Shown: piece after piece, positions 1 through 5,942 of the stretch
Layout: each line of letters opens with the position of its first letter
Position numbering within the stretch: the stretch's first letter is position 1
Assembly (NCBI GenBank): GCA_031274075.1
Contig: JAISQQ010000178.1
Span: 1-11,582, forward strand
Reading direction: 5' to 3'
From: Accumulibacter sp.
Lineage (GTDB): Bacteria > Pseudomonadota > Gammaproteobacteria > Burkholderiales > Rhodocyclaceae
DNA length: 11,582 bases
Program-made: the position numbers and the translations under genes
The notes under the pieces: generated by a model
What the model saw: the letters and a program-made list of their open reading frames with translations, nothing else
Database searches by the model: none
What the model was told of the DNA's origin: nothing

Positions 1-326
1 TCGAAGTGCGCGTCTGGCGGCACGACGACAACAGCTTCCATCTCAAGGGATTGCTGGTCGACGAGCGCTACGCGCTGCTGACCGGCAACAACATCAATCC
101 GCGCGCCTGGCGGCTCGACTTGGAAAACGGGCTGCTGATCCACGATCCGAACCAGTTGCTGACCGGATGGCACCGCGCCGAACTGGAGCGGGTATTGGCG
201 CACACGCAGCGGCTTCCGGGCCACGAAGCCCTGGAGCCCGTCGAAGCCTATCCGGAGCCGGTGCAGCGGCTGCTCAAGCGCCTGGCGCGCGTGCGCGCCG
301 ACCGGCTGGTCAATCAGGTGCTCTGA
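1..326 (+). CDS. pssA: CDP-diacylglycerol--serine O-phosphatidyltransferase (PssA), C-terminal part
   Basis: This is the C-terminal end of a PssA-type phosphatidylserine synthase, cut by the left edge; the reading frame is open from base 3. The enzyme joins CDP-diacylglycerol and L-serine to make phosphatidylserine, the precursor of phosphatidylethanolamine, at the inner face of the cytoplasmic membrane. The fragment holds the second phospholipase-D-type HKD motif at 39-62 (HLKGLLVD: His, Lys, Asp). It is followed by the family signature LTGNNINPRAWRLDLENG and then by IHDP. The basic tail ending in RADRLVNQVL matches the C-terminus of the E. coli enzyme in style and length. The stop is TGA at 324-326. 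No Rho-independent terminator follows; a large inverted-repeat region begins within about ten bases. The gene converges on the EpsI-like gene. The family call is secure; the N-terminal two thirds lie outside the window. Confidence 0.95.
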   Translation, partial: EVRVWRHDDNSFHLKGLLVDERYALLTGNNINPRAWRLDLENGLLIHDPNQLLTGWHRAELERVLAHTQRLPGHEALEPVEAYPEPVQRLLKRLARVRADRLVNQVL

Positions 327-344
327 GGATCTGTTCGCGATCTT

Positions 345-422
345 CTCTGGGAGCGCGGCGGGGCTATCGCACTCTGTGGCGTCGTTGGCATCGTGGTGAT
401 TTTCATGGGGCGCGGATCTCCG
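345..422 (+). repeat. Left arm of the outer inverted repeat (pairs with 751-828)
   Basis: The arm starts CTCTGGGAGCGCGG and ends GGCGCGGATCTCCG. The reverse complement of 751-828 aligns without gaps over 78 bases with 13 differences. The leader at 335-344 (TCGCGATCTT) is also shared with the repeat at 1432-1460, so the element probably begins near 333. Confidence 0.85.
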
Positions 423-464
423 ACTCACCTGGACGTTGGCGCAAAACCGTTGGCGCACCCCGTA

Positions 465-585
465 GGGCGGGAAAGCGAAGCGCCTCCCGCCGGTCGTTCT
501 CTCCGGCGGCGTAGCCGCCGCTTATATCGTGCGGCGCGTTGCGCCGTAAAAAGGGATTGGCGGGAGGCGCTTCGCTTTCCCGCCC
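465..585. repeat. Perfect 27-base inverted repeat with structured loop
   Basis: Bases 465-491 are exactly complementary to 559-585; the arms contain GGGAAAGCGAAGCGCCTCCC. The 67-base loop holds two GC-rich hairpins. The hairpin at 532-546 and its flank (GCGGCGCGTTGCGCCGT) recur near 7881-7897, so parts of this element are dispersed. The perfect arms point to recent spread or gene conversion. Confidence 0.9.
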
Positions 586-627
586 CACGAAAACCGTTCA
601 CCGGCTCGGCGCGCGACATGGGAACCC

Positions 628-708
628 CTGGGAGCGCGGGGCTTCTGCCCCGCAACAACGGTGGGACTCACGCCACCGCCGTACGGGGCTGGTGCCCCCC
701 GCTCCCAG
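628..708. repeat. Palindromic repeat, CTGGGAGCGCGGGGC family
   Basis: Arms 628-655 and 681-708 pair with about 6 mismatches in 28 bases. It is a copy of the family seen in best condition at 10730-10815 and in degraded form at 1432-1601. Each arm can also fold on itself (GCGGGGC against GCCCCGC in the left arm). Confidence 0.8.
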
Positions 709-750
709 AAAGGCGCGCACTTCCCGCCAGTTCCCCGAATCCCGTAGGGC

Positions 751-828
751 CGGAGACCCGCGCCCCAGGAAAATCGCCGCGATGCCAACGACGTCACCTG
801 GTGCGATGACCTTGCCGCGTTCCCAGAG
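751..828 (-). repeat. Right arm of the outer inverted repeat (pairs with 345-422)
   Basis: This arm is complementary to 345-422 at about 83 percent identity. Its outer end runs into the stop codon (839-841) of the EpsI-like gene. The divergence between the arms suggests an old element, and the two more perfect palindromes inside its loop look like younger insertions. Confidence 0.85.
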
Positions 829-838
829 GGAAGATCTC

Positions 839-1420
839 TCAACCCGGCCAGGGACTCGCCACCGTTACCGCTCGCCACGGCCCGGCGGATTGGCCGGTGA
901 TGGCGGCCCAATACCAAGCGGAGGCGTCGGTGAATCCCTGCCCGGCGCGGTCCTCGATGCGCTCGCAGACGCGCAGGCGCGCGCCTTCGCGCGCCTGTTC
1001 GGCGACGAAACAGCGCCAGCGTTCGCCTTGCCGTCCGTTTTCCAACTGTTCGAGATGCTCGCCATGAATGCGCCAGCCCAGGGCGCGGTAGCAGTCGGTT
1101 GCCGGGTGCAGCATCCGGGTGGGACGCGCGACGTGCCGCCAGACCAGCATGTTCCGGCCGTCGGTCAGGCGGGCGATCTTGCCCGGAAAGCCTTGCGCGA
1201 AGCGTTGTTCGACCGCCGACAGCGCCAGCGGGCGCAAGCGCCGGCCCCGCCACGCGGCGGGCCATTCGACGGCGCTGTCCGCCTTGGGCGCGGCGGCGTC
1301 CGGCGGGCCGGCGCCGCGGACATCGACAGCGTTCCAGAGCGCGCAGGCGGGCAGCAGCAGCGCCGCCAACAGCTTGAGCAGGCGGGAGCGGGAGAATAGC
1401 GGGCTCATGGCGACTCGCAT
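839..1420 (-). CDS. EpsI-like exosortase-associated protein
   Basis: The product has 193 residues. A hydrophobic segment at about residues 14-30, after an Arg/Lys-rich start, acts as signal peptide or anchor, so most of the chain should lie outside the cytoplasm. The body holds WRHVARPTRMLHPATDCYRALGW (a run at about 94-116, key residues His105, Pro106, Cys110, Gly115, Trp116). This HP-x3-C-x3-GW arrangement resembles the core motif of EpsI/DUF3485 proteins that accompany exosortases. It lies downstream of the exosortase on the same strand, 55 bases away, and that gap is repeat DNA. EpsI-like proteins are thought to assist exosortase processing; their biochemical role is not settled. The start at 1420 is uncertain, because an in-frame ATG at 1408 (residue 5) is equally possible and neither has a strong ribosome binding site. 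The gene ends against the inverted repeat. Family placement rests on the motif and context. Confidence 0.72.
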   Translation of the reverse strand: MRVAMSPLFSRSRLLKLLAALLLPACALWNAVDVRGAGPPDAAAPKADSAVEWPAAWRGRRLRPLALSAVEQRFAQGFPGKIARLTDGRNMLVWRHVARPTRMLHPATDCYRALGWRIHGEHLEQLENGRQGERWRCFVAEQAREGARLRVCERIEDRAGQGFTDASAWYWAAITGQSAGPWRAVTVASPWPG

Positions 1421-1430
1421 TCAGAAGCGG

Positions 1431-1601
1431 TTTGCGATCTTCTCTCTGGGAGCGCGGGTATCTTGCACAAGCCCATCATGAAAACCTCTCCCCGAACCAC
1501 CTCTGGAAGCGCGGGGCACTCACCACGCTTTTGACCCGCGCCATGACACTGCCATCGCTGTTGCGGAGCGGGTGCCCCGCGCTCCCAGAGAAGTTCGCAA
1601 A
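1431..1601. repeat. Palindromic repeat overlapping the exosortase 3' end
   Basis: The left arm (about 1432-1458: TTTGCGATCTTCTC then a GGGAGCGCGGG core) pairs with the right arm (about 1577-1601: CCCGCGCTCCCAGAGAAG then TTCGCAAA). The interior 1501-1592, read on the minus strand, aligns with 10730-10815, including GTGTCATGG near the centre. The element starts next to the EpsI-like gene, spans the exosortase stop codon and codes for residues 278-318 of the exosortase. It looks like an insertion into the 3' end of that gene. Confidence 0.8.
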
Positions 1602-2432
1602 CAGCTTATCAGCGCTTTCCGGAGCGCGGCCCCGCATCAGCCGGAAAACCAGCGCGCAGACGGCGCCCAGCGTGAGCAGTCCGACGCCTTCGTGGAACCA
1701 CGCGGCGACGGCTTGGCCGTCGGCTTGCAGGGCGACCAGGGCGGTGTTGCGCAGGACGTTGCCGGCGAGCACCAGGCCGCCGACGACGGGCAGGCGGCGC
1801 AGAAAGCGGCGGTCGCCGCATCCGCCGAGCAGGGCGGCGGCGCAGGCGGTGAAATAGCCGAGCCAGACGAGTTGCACGCCGGAACACGCGGCGTCGACGA
1901 GCACCAGTTGCCCGTCGACCCGCAAGGCCACGCCGTCACGCTCGACCTGGTGTGCGGCAAACAGCAGCCAGCGGGAGAATTCGGCGGTCAAGAGACGCAA
2001 GGGGTAGCCCGCGTAGAATTGCAGCGAGGCCATCAGCGGCAGCGACAGCGCCGCCAGCCCGAGTACCGGGGCGCTGGCGACGCCGCCGGGAAACAGCGAC
2101 AGCATCCCGGCGGCGAATCCCAGCAAGGCCAGCAAGGCCGCGAACAGCGGCGGCAGCGTCTGCCAGGCGACGCTGGCCAGCGCCGCGAGCAGCAATGCGC
2201 CGCCAAACCACGCCGGGCGCGGCGCGCGGCGCAAACGCCGGCGCTGACGCCAGCCGGCGAGCGCCAGCGCCGCCAGCGCCACGACGCCGAGCGGATCGTC
2301 GGAGCCGTCGAGCATGCGCCGCGCCATCCACACGAACTGCGGCCACGCGGCCGCGCCCAGCAGCGCCAGCCAGACCGCCGCGGGACAGCGGTCGAGCCGG
2401 CGCGCCAGGCGGTCGACGCCGGGCCTGTTCAT
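1476..2432 (-). CDS. Exosortase (membrane cysteine transpeptidase)
   Basis: The product is a 318-residue polytopic membrane protein with about seven to eight hydrophobic segments between residues 17 and 265. The exosortase triad is visible: Cys183 in VDAACSGVQLVW, Arg228 in GNVLRNTALVAL and His247 in WFHEGVGLL. Exosortases recognise PEP-CTERM-type tails, cleave them in the membrane and pass the protein to the envelope or the outside. The start at 2432 overlaps the stop of the VIT/vWA gene in ATGA, with GGGAG eight to nine bases upstream, so translation is coupled to the likely substrate. A reading frame continues upstream to 2960, but that part is a shadow of the neighbour. Residues 278-318 are encoded by a palindromic repeat and are unlike membrane protein sequence, so the ancestral end was probably near residue 275. 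The subfamily (a dedicated single-target type) was not assigned. Confidence 0.9.
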   Translation of the reverse strand: MNRPGVDRLARRLDRCPAAVWLALLGAAAWPQFVWMARRMLDGSDDPLGVVALAALALAGWRQRRRLRRAPRPAWFGGALLLAALASVAWQTLPPLFAALLALLGFAAGMLSLFPGGVASAPVLGLAALSLPLMASLQFYAGYPLRLLTAEFSRWLLFAAHQVERDGVALRVDGQLVLVDAACSGVQLVWLGYFTACAAALLGGCGDRRFLRRLPVVGGLVLAGNVLRNTALVALQADGQAVAAWFHEGVGLLTLGAVCALVFRLMRGRAPESADKLFANFSGSAGHPLRNSDGSVMARVKSVVSAPRFQRWFGERFS

Positions 2433-4711
2433 GCCACGATGCTCCCGTCGTGTTCCGGGTCGCGGGTCGCGCGGCGGCGCGGCCGGGATTGCCGGGATTG
2501 CTTGGATAAGCGGCGCGCCAGCGCGGCCAGCATCGAAAGCGTCAGCAGCAGCGCGCCCAGCGTCTTCGGCTCGGGAGTGCCCGGCACGTAAGCGCCGCCG
2601 ACCGCCAGGGGACCGACGCCCTGCGGCAAGGGCTGCGGCGGGTCGACGGTCGCGCTGTCGCCCGGACTCGGGTTGCGCACGCGCTCGTCGACCGCGACGA
2701 AGCTGGTGTATTGCGTGAGCAGGCTGTATTCGAGGCCGAGCGCGGTGATCGCCTCGCGCAGCGAGCCGTCGCCCATCAGGTTTTCCTGGTCGGAGAGATC
2801 GGCGATGCGTTGCCGCGCCCATAGGCGGCGCAGCGCGGAAAAACGTTCCGCGTTGCCGTCCAGGGCTTCGAGCAGCGGCAGCGTCTGCCGGTAGGGGCCG
2901 TCGGCGCGCTGGCCTTCCAGCACCAGTTGCCTCGGCCCCGGCGCTTCGTCGTCGCGCCATTTGCCGAACAGCACCACCGGCCGTTCGGCGAGCACGTCGG
3001 GCACGGCTTGCGGCACGACGTCCTGGGTTTTCACCCCGGCGAAGCGGGCGCGCACGCCGGTGAGCACCGGCGAGGCGATCATCCGGCGGAAGCGTTCCGC
3101 CTGCGCCGGAGCCTGCGCCGGATCGGTGATCACCAAGGGTTCGCCCATGCCGGCGCGCGCCAACCCTTCGATCAGATGCCGGTTGACCGCGGAACCGATG
3201 CCGAAGGCGAACACGTTGGCCTGGTCCAGGTTGCGGCGCACCAGGCTGAAGGCTTCGCTCTCCACGTTCACGTAGCCGTCGGTGACGATCACCACGGTGC
3301 GGGACACGTCCGCCGGTTTGGCCTGCGCGTAGACCCGGCGCAAGGCCGGAATCAGTTCCGTGCCGCCGCCGCCTTCGTTGAGCTCGATCAGTCGCAGGGC
3401 GCGGTCGATGTTGTCCCGCGTGGCGGGCACGGAACGCGGATGCAATAGATCGCTGCCGCCGGAAAACAGCATGACGTTGAAGCTGTCGCTCGGACGCAGG
3501 CCGCCGATCAGTTCGCGCAGCAATGTCTTGGCGGTGTCGAGCGGAAAACCGTGCATCGAGCCGGAAACATCCACCACGAAAATGTAGTCGCGCGGCACGA
3601 TGACGCGCGCCGGAACGGCCTTGGGCGGCTCGATCATCGCCAGGAAAAAGTTTTCTTCCTCTCGATCCCTATCTCCAACCCCATTCCCGTTCGCGTCCCC
3701 ACCCTTGCCCGGCCCGCGCACGAGCATCACGCCGGATTCGACCGCGTCCCCGGCCAGGCGGTAATCGAGGATGAAATCGCGGTTATTGGCGGCCCGCCGC
3801 GCCTTCGCCAGGACCACCTCGGCGCTCCGCTCGCCGGGCCGCCGCAGTTCGATCTCGTGCGAGGACGAGGCGACTTCCTTGATGGAAATCGGCGTATCGA
3901 GGCGCAGGCGGATATTGAAGTTCGCCGGAGAATCCATCCCTTCCGGCAAGGTCGGCTGCGCCGCCCAGCCGTTCCCGCCCGCCGCCGCTTGCCGGTCGTT
4001 CGGGCTGTCGTAGCGCGGGCCGACCACGGCGGGAAAGACGAAGCGGTAGCGCCCGTCCTCCGCGTTCAGCAACTCGCTGTAATGGAGTTCGACGCGCACG
4101 TCGTCGCCGGGCAGGATGTTGGCGACGTTCATCTGGAACACGTTGGGCCGCTGCTGTTCGAGCAGGGCGGCGGTCTGGCCCGCCTCCTTCGCCTGCTCGT
4201 ATTCCTGCTTCGCCCCTTCCTTTTCGCGGAGGCGCGCCTCGATCGAGCGATCCGCCAGGCTCACCGTCATCGCATGCACCGCGGCGCGCGTCGAGCCGGG
4301 GAAGACGTACTTCGCCTCGATCGGGCGCGTCCCCTCGTTTTTATAGACCTGCGTCAACGTCACCTCGGCGATCACCCCGGCGACGCGCACCTCGACCTCG
4401 GTCGACTTGAGCGGCAAGGCATCGACCGCGGAATGCCCGCCCGGCAGGTAAAAATACGGGCTGCCCACCCGGTCTCCCCGATCCAGGCCATCCAGGCCGT
4501 CCGGCGCGTCCCCCGCCCGCCCCTGCGCCGCCGGCGCGAGCAGCACGGCCAGCGCCATGAAGCAGGTAGAAGCCACCTGGCAGCCGGAAGACAGGCATTT
4601 CCCCAGCGTCCGGGGAAGATCCGGCAGCGGCAGCGCCGCGACGCGCGCCACATCCGCCGAAAAACGTTCGCCGACCCGTTGCGCCAACAGCGTCAGAAGT
4701 TCTCGTGACAT
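2429..4711 (-). CDS. VIT and von Willebrand A domain protein with PEP-CTERM-like tail
   Basis: The product has 760 residues. After a long polar start, a hydrophobic segment at about 49-63 serves as export signal. A VIT (inter-alpha-trypsin) domain covers about 95-225, with YKNEGTRPIEAKYVFPGS as its signature. A vWA domain covers about 375-545 with an intact MIDAS metal site: DVSGSMHG (Asp381, Ser383, Ser385), Thr451 in GGGGTEL, and Asp478 in VTDGY. Near the end come VPGTPEPKT (PEP at 713-715), a hydrophobic stretch 718-732 and Arg733-Arg734, the layout of a PEP-CTERM sorting signal. A further 26 residues, rich in Arg, follow. The adjacent exosortase overlaps it by four bases, so this is probably that enzyme's own substrate. 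A surface adhesive or sensing role is inference. The start is fixed by AAAGGAG at 4718-4724, six bases upstream. Confidence 0.92.
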   Translation of the reverse strand: MSRELLTLLAQRVGERFSADVARVAALPLPDLPRTLGKCLSSGCQVASTCFMALAVLLAPAAQGRAGDAPDGLDGLDRGDRVGSPYFYLPGGHSAVDALPLKSTEVEVRVAGVIAEVTLTQVYKNEGTRPIEAKYVFPGSTRAAVHAMTVSLADRSIEARLREKEGAKQEYEQAKEAGQTAALLEQQRPNVFQMNVANILPGDDVRVELHYSELLNAEDGRYRFVFPAVVGPRYDSPNDRQAAAGGNGWAAQPTLPEGMDSPANFNIRLRLDTPISIKEVASSSHEIELRRPGERSAEVVLAKARRAANNRDFILDYRLAGDAVESGVMLVRGPGKGGDANGNGVGDRDREEENFFLAMIEPPKAVPARVIVPRDYIFVVDVSGSMHGFPLDTAKTLLRELIGGLRPSDSFNVMLFSGGSDLLHPRSVPATRDNIDRALRLIELNEGGGGTELIPALRRVYAQAKPADVSRTVVIVTDGYVNVESEAFSLVRRNLDQANVFAFGIGSAVNRHLIEGLARAGMGEPLVITDPAQAPAQAERFRRMIASPVLTGVRARFAGVKTQDVVPQAVPDVLAERPVVLFGKWRDDEAPGPRQLVLEGQRADGPYRQTLPLLEALDGNAERFSALRRLWARQRIADLSDQENLMGDGSLREAITALGLEYSLLTQYTSFVAVDERVRNPSPGDSATVDPPQPLPQGVGPLAVGGAYVPGTPEPKTLGALLLTLSMLAALARRLSKQSRQSRPRRRATRDPEHDGSIVA

Positions 4712-4717
4712 CTCATT

Positions 4718-4724
4718 CTCCTTT
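4718..4724 (-). promoter_or_regulatory. Strong ribosome binding site of the VIT/vWA gene
   Basis: On the minus strand this reads AAAGGAG, six bases before the ATG at 4711. It decides the start against the internal Met52, which has no such site and would shorten the export signal's N-region. No clear promoter was found between it and the repeat upstream. Confidence 0.8.
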
Positions 4725-4806
4725 GAAAAAGTGACGCCATCCTAAAAGCGGCAGGTGAACGGCGCGGGAAGGGAAAATGAGCTTGCGGTGAAGCGGGGGT
4801 GAATTT

Positions 4807-4938
4807 CAGAGGACAGAAGACGGAGGACAGAGGACAGTCAGTTACCGGGCGCTTCGCGCCCGCAAATATTACTGTCTTCTGTCCTCTGCCTTCTGTCCTC
4901 TGCCTTCTGACCTCTGAACCCTGTCATCTGTCTTCTGG
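4807..4938. repeat. GGACAGA-type inverted repeat
   Basis: The arms 4807-4838 and 4871-4902 are 32 bases long and complementary with about 3 mismatches. They are made of short purine units such as GAGGACAGAAG on one side and the complementary TCTGTCC units on the other. The loop holds a second hairpin, CGGGCGC-ttc-GCGCCCG (4846-4862). The pyrimidine units run on to about 4938 and into the 3' end of the alpha-E gene. A transcript across it would form a long stem; a terminator or transcript-stabilising role between the alpha-E and VIT genes is inference. Confidence 0.85.
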
Positions 4939-5868
4939 AACCAGGAAATCGCGGCTGATGCCGTCGCCCAGTTCGTAGATGCGGTCCATGAATTCGGTCA
5001 GGTAGGCGTGCAGGCCGTGCTTGAAGATGCCGTCGATATGGGCCTGGTGGATTTGGGTGTGCAGCGTTTCGGCGAGACGCTCGGTTGCGGCGGACTGCTC
5101 ATTCCTGACCGCTTCGAGGACCTGCACGACGCCGCGCACGCAGGCGTGCAGCGAGCGCGGCATGTCGAGACGCAGGATCAGCAGTTCGGCGACCCGCGTC
5201 GGGGTGATGGCGTCGCGATAGACCTTGCGGTAGACCTCGAAGGCGGATAGCGAGCGCAGCAGGGCGCCCCACTGGTAGAAGTCGCTGGCGTCGTCCTCGT
5301 CGCCACGGCCGTCGAGCGCGTGGTACTTCACGTCGAGGATGCGCGCGGTGTTGTCGGCGCGTTCGATGTAGTTGCCGAGACGGATGAAGTGATGCGCCTC
5401 GTCCTGCAGCATGGTGCTGAAGATGACGCCGCGGATCAGCGCCGTGCGCAGCTTGACCCATTCGAGAAACTGGACGATGCCGGTGCCGATGATGTGTTCG
5501 AAGCGCTGGTTGCGCACCTCCAGCCAAGTCGTGTTGCAGCTTTCCCAGGTCTCCGAGGTGAGCGTGCCGCGCACCGCGTGGGCGTTCTCGCGCGCGGCGC
5601 GCAGGCAGGCGTAGATCGAGGAAATGTTGTCCGCGTCCAGGAGCATGAAGCGCAGGACGTTTTCGGCGTTGACCTCGCCGTAGGACTCCGCGAAGCGGTC
5701 TTCCACGCTGTTGAGCGTGAGAATCGCGCCCCAGTTCTGGTTTTCGGTGTGCACCGATTTGGGCACCAGCGACATCTGGTGGGTGACGTCGAGCAGGCGG
5801 GCCAGGTTTTCGGCGCGTTCGATGTAGCGCGACATCCAGTAGAGGTGATCGGCGGTGCGGCTCAGCAT
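4924..5868 (-). CDS. Alpha-E domain protein (DUF403)
   Basis: The product has 314 residues and is predicted soluble and mostly helical, with no signal peptide. The start LYWMSRYIERAEN (residues 9-21) is the hallmark of alpha-E/DUF403 proteins, and the repeated pattern IRLGNYIERADNTARIL in the middle, as well as the usual family length, agree. The biochemical role is not established. The gene family sits next to circularly permuted ATP-grasp genes in many bacteria, and comparative genomics has proposed a part in making or modifying a peptide-like compound. Here it follows the ATP-grasp gene by 60 bases with its own GGGAG-type ribosome binding site, so the two form an operon. The final codons (Pro-Glu-Asp-Arg-stop) are read from the GGACAGA-type repeat, so the extreme C-terminus appears to be supplied by repeat DNA. 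No transglutaminase gene, the common third member, lies downstream. Confidence 0.92.
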   Translation of the reverse strand: MLSRTADHLYWMSRYIERAENLARLLDVTHQMSLVPKSVHTENQNWGAILTLNSVEDRFAESYGEVNAENVLRFMLLDADNISSIYACLRAARENAHAVRGTLTSETWESCNTTWLEVRNQRFEHIIGTGIVQFLEWVKLRTALIRGVIFSTMLQDEAHHFIRLGNYIERADNTARILDVKYHALDGRGDEDDASDFYQWGALLRSLSAFEVYRKVYRDAITPTRVAELLILRLDMPRSLHACVRGVVQVLEAVRNEQSAATERLAETLHTQIHQAHIDGIFKHGLHAYLTEFMDRIYELGDGISRDFLVPEDR

Positions 5869-5898
5869 GATGGCTCTCCCTGCGCGTGGCGCTCGTCA

Positions 5899-5942
5899 GT
5901 CTTGCGTCGGTCTTGCGTCGGTCTTCCGTTAGTCTTCCAGCA
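5899..5942. repeat. 11-base tandem repeat at the ATP-grasp stop codon
   Basis: Four units of 11 bases run across the end of the ATP-grasp gene. Units 5899-5909 and 5910-5920 are identical (GTCTTGCGTCG), 5921-5931 is GTCTTCCGTTA, and 5932-5942 starts GTCTTCC. The TAA stop (5929-5931, minus strand) lies in the third unit. Unit gain or loss would change the spacing to the alpha-E gene. Confidence 0.8.

Larger units (their letters stand above)
327..838. repeat. Nested inverted-repeat region between convergent genes
   Basis: This gene-free stretch is built from at least three nested or adjacent inverted repeats. The outer arms are 345-422 and 751-828, with 65 of 78 bases complementary by hand count. 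Inside them lies a perfect 27-base inverted repeat, 465-491 against 559-585, whose loop holds two small hairpins: GGCGGC-gta-GCCGCC near 506, and CGGCGC-gtt-GCGCCG at 532-546. Next to it is a third palindrome, 628-655 against 681-708, of the family that starts CTGGGAGCGCGGGGC. Open frames cross the region on both strands, but they read repeat DNA and resemble no protein. The right end abuts the stop codon of the EpsI-like gene and the left end starts just after the pssA stop. Any terminator role for both converging genes is inference. Confidence 0.85.

Noticed and set aside
539..1399. Long open frame on the plus strand opposite the EpsI-like gene
   Set aside because: It starts in inverted-repeat DNA and then mirrors the EpsI-like gene. 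The product is Arg/Gly/Ala-rich without domains, as expected of a high-GC shadow frame.
2433..2960. Upstream extension of the exosortase frame
   Set aside because: It overlaps the VIT/vWA coding region, has no exosortase-like sequence, and the ATGA start at 2432 has a ribosome binding site.
3551..4708. Plus-strand frame opposite the VIT/vWA gene
   Set aside because: The VIT, vWA and PEP-CTERM-like features on the minus strand account for this DNA; the mirror product is His/Arg/Ala-rich.
4846..4862. Hairpin CGGGCGC-ttc-GCGCCCG as a classical Rho-independent terminator
   Set aside because: There is no T-run after the stem in either direction. It is the loop of a larger inverted repeat, so only a looser terminator role was kept as inference.
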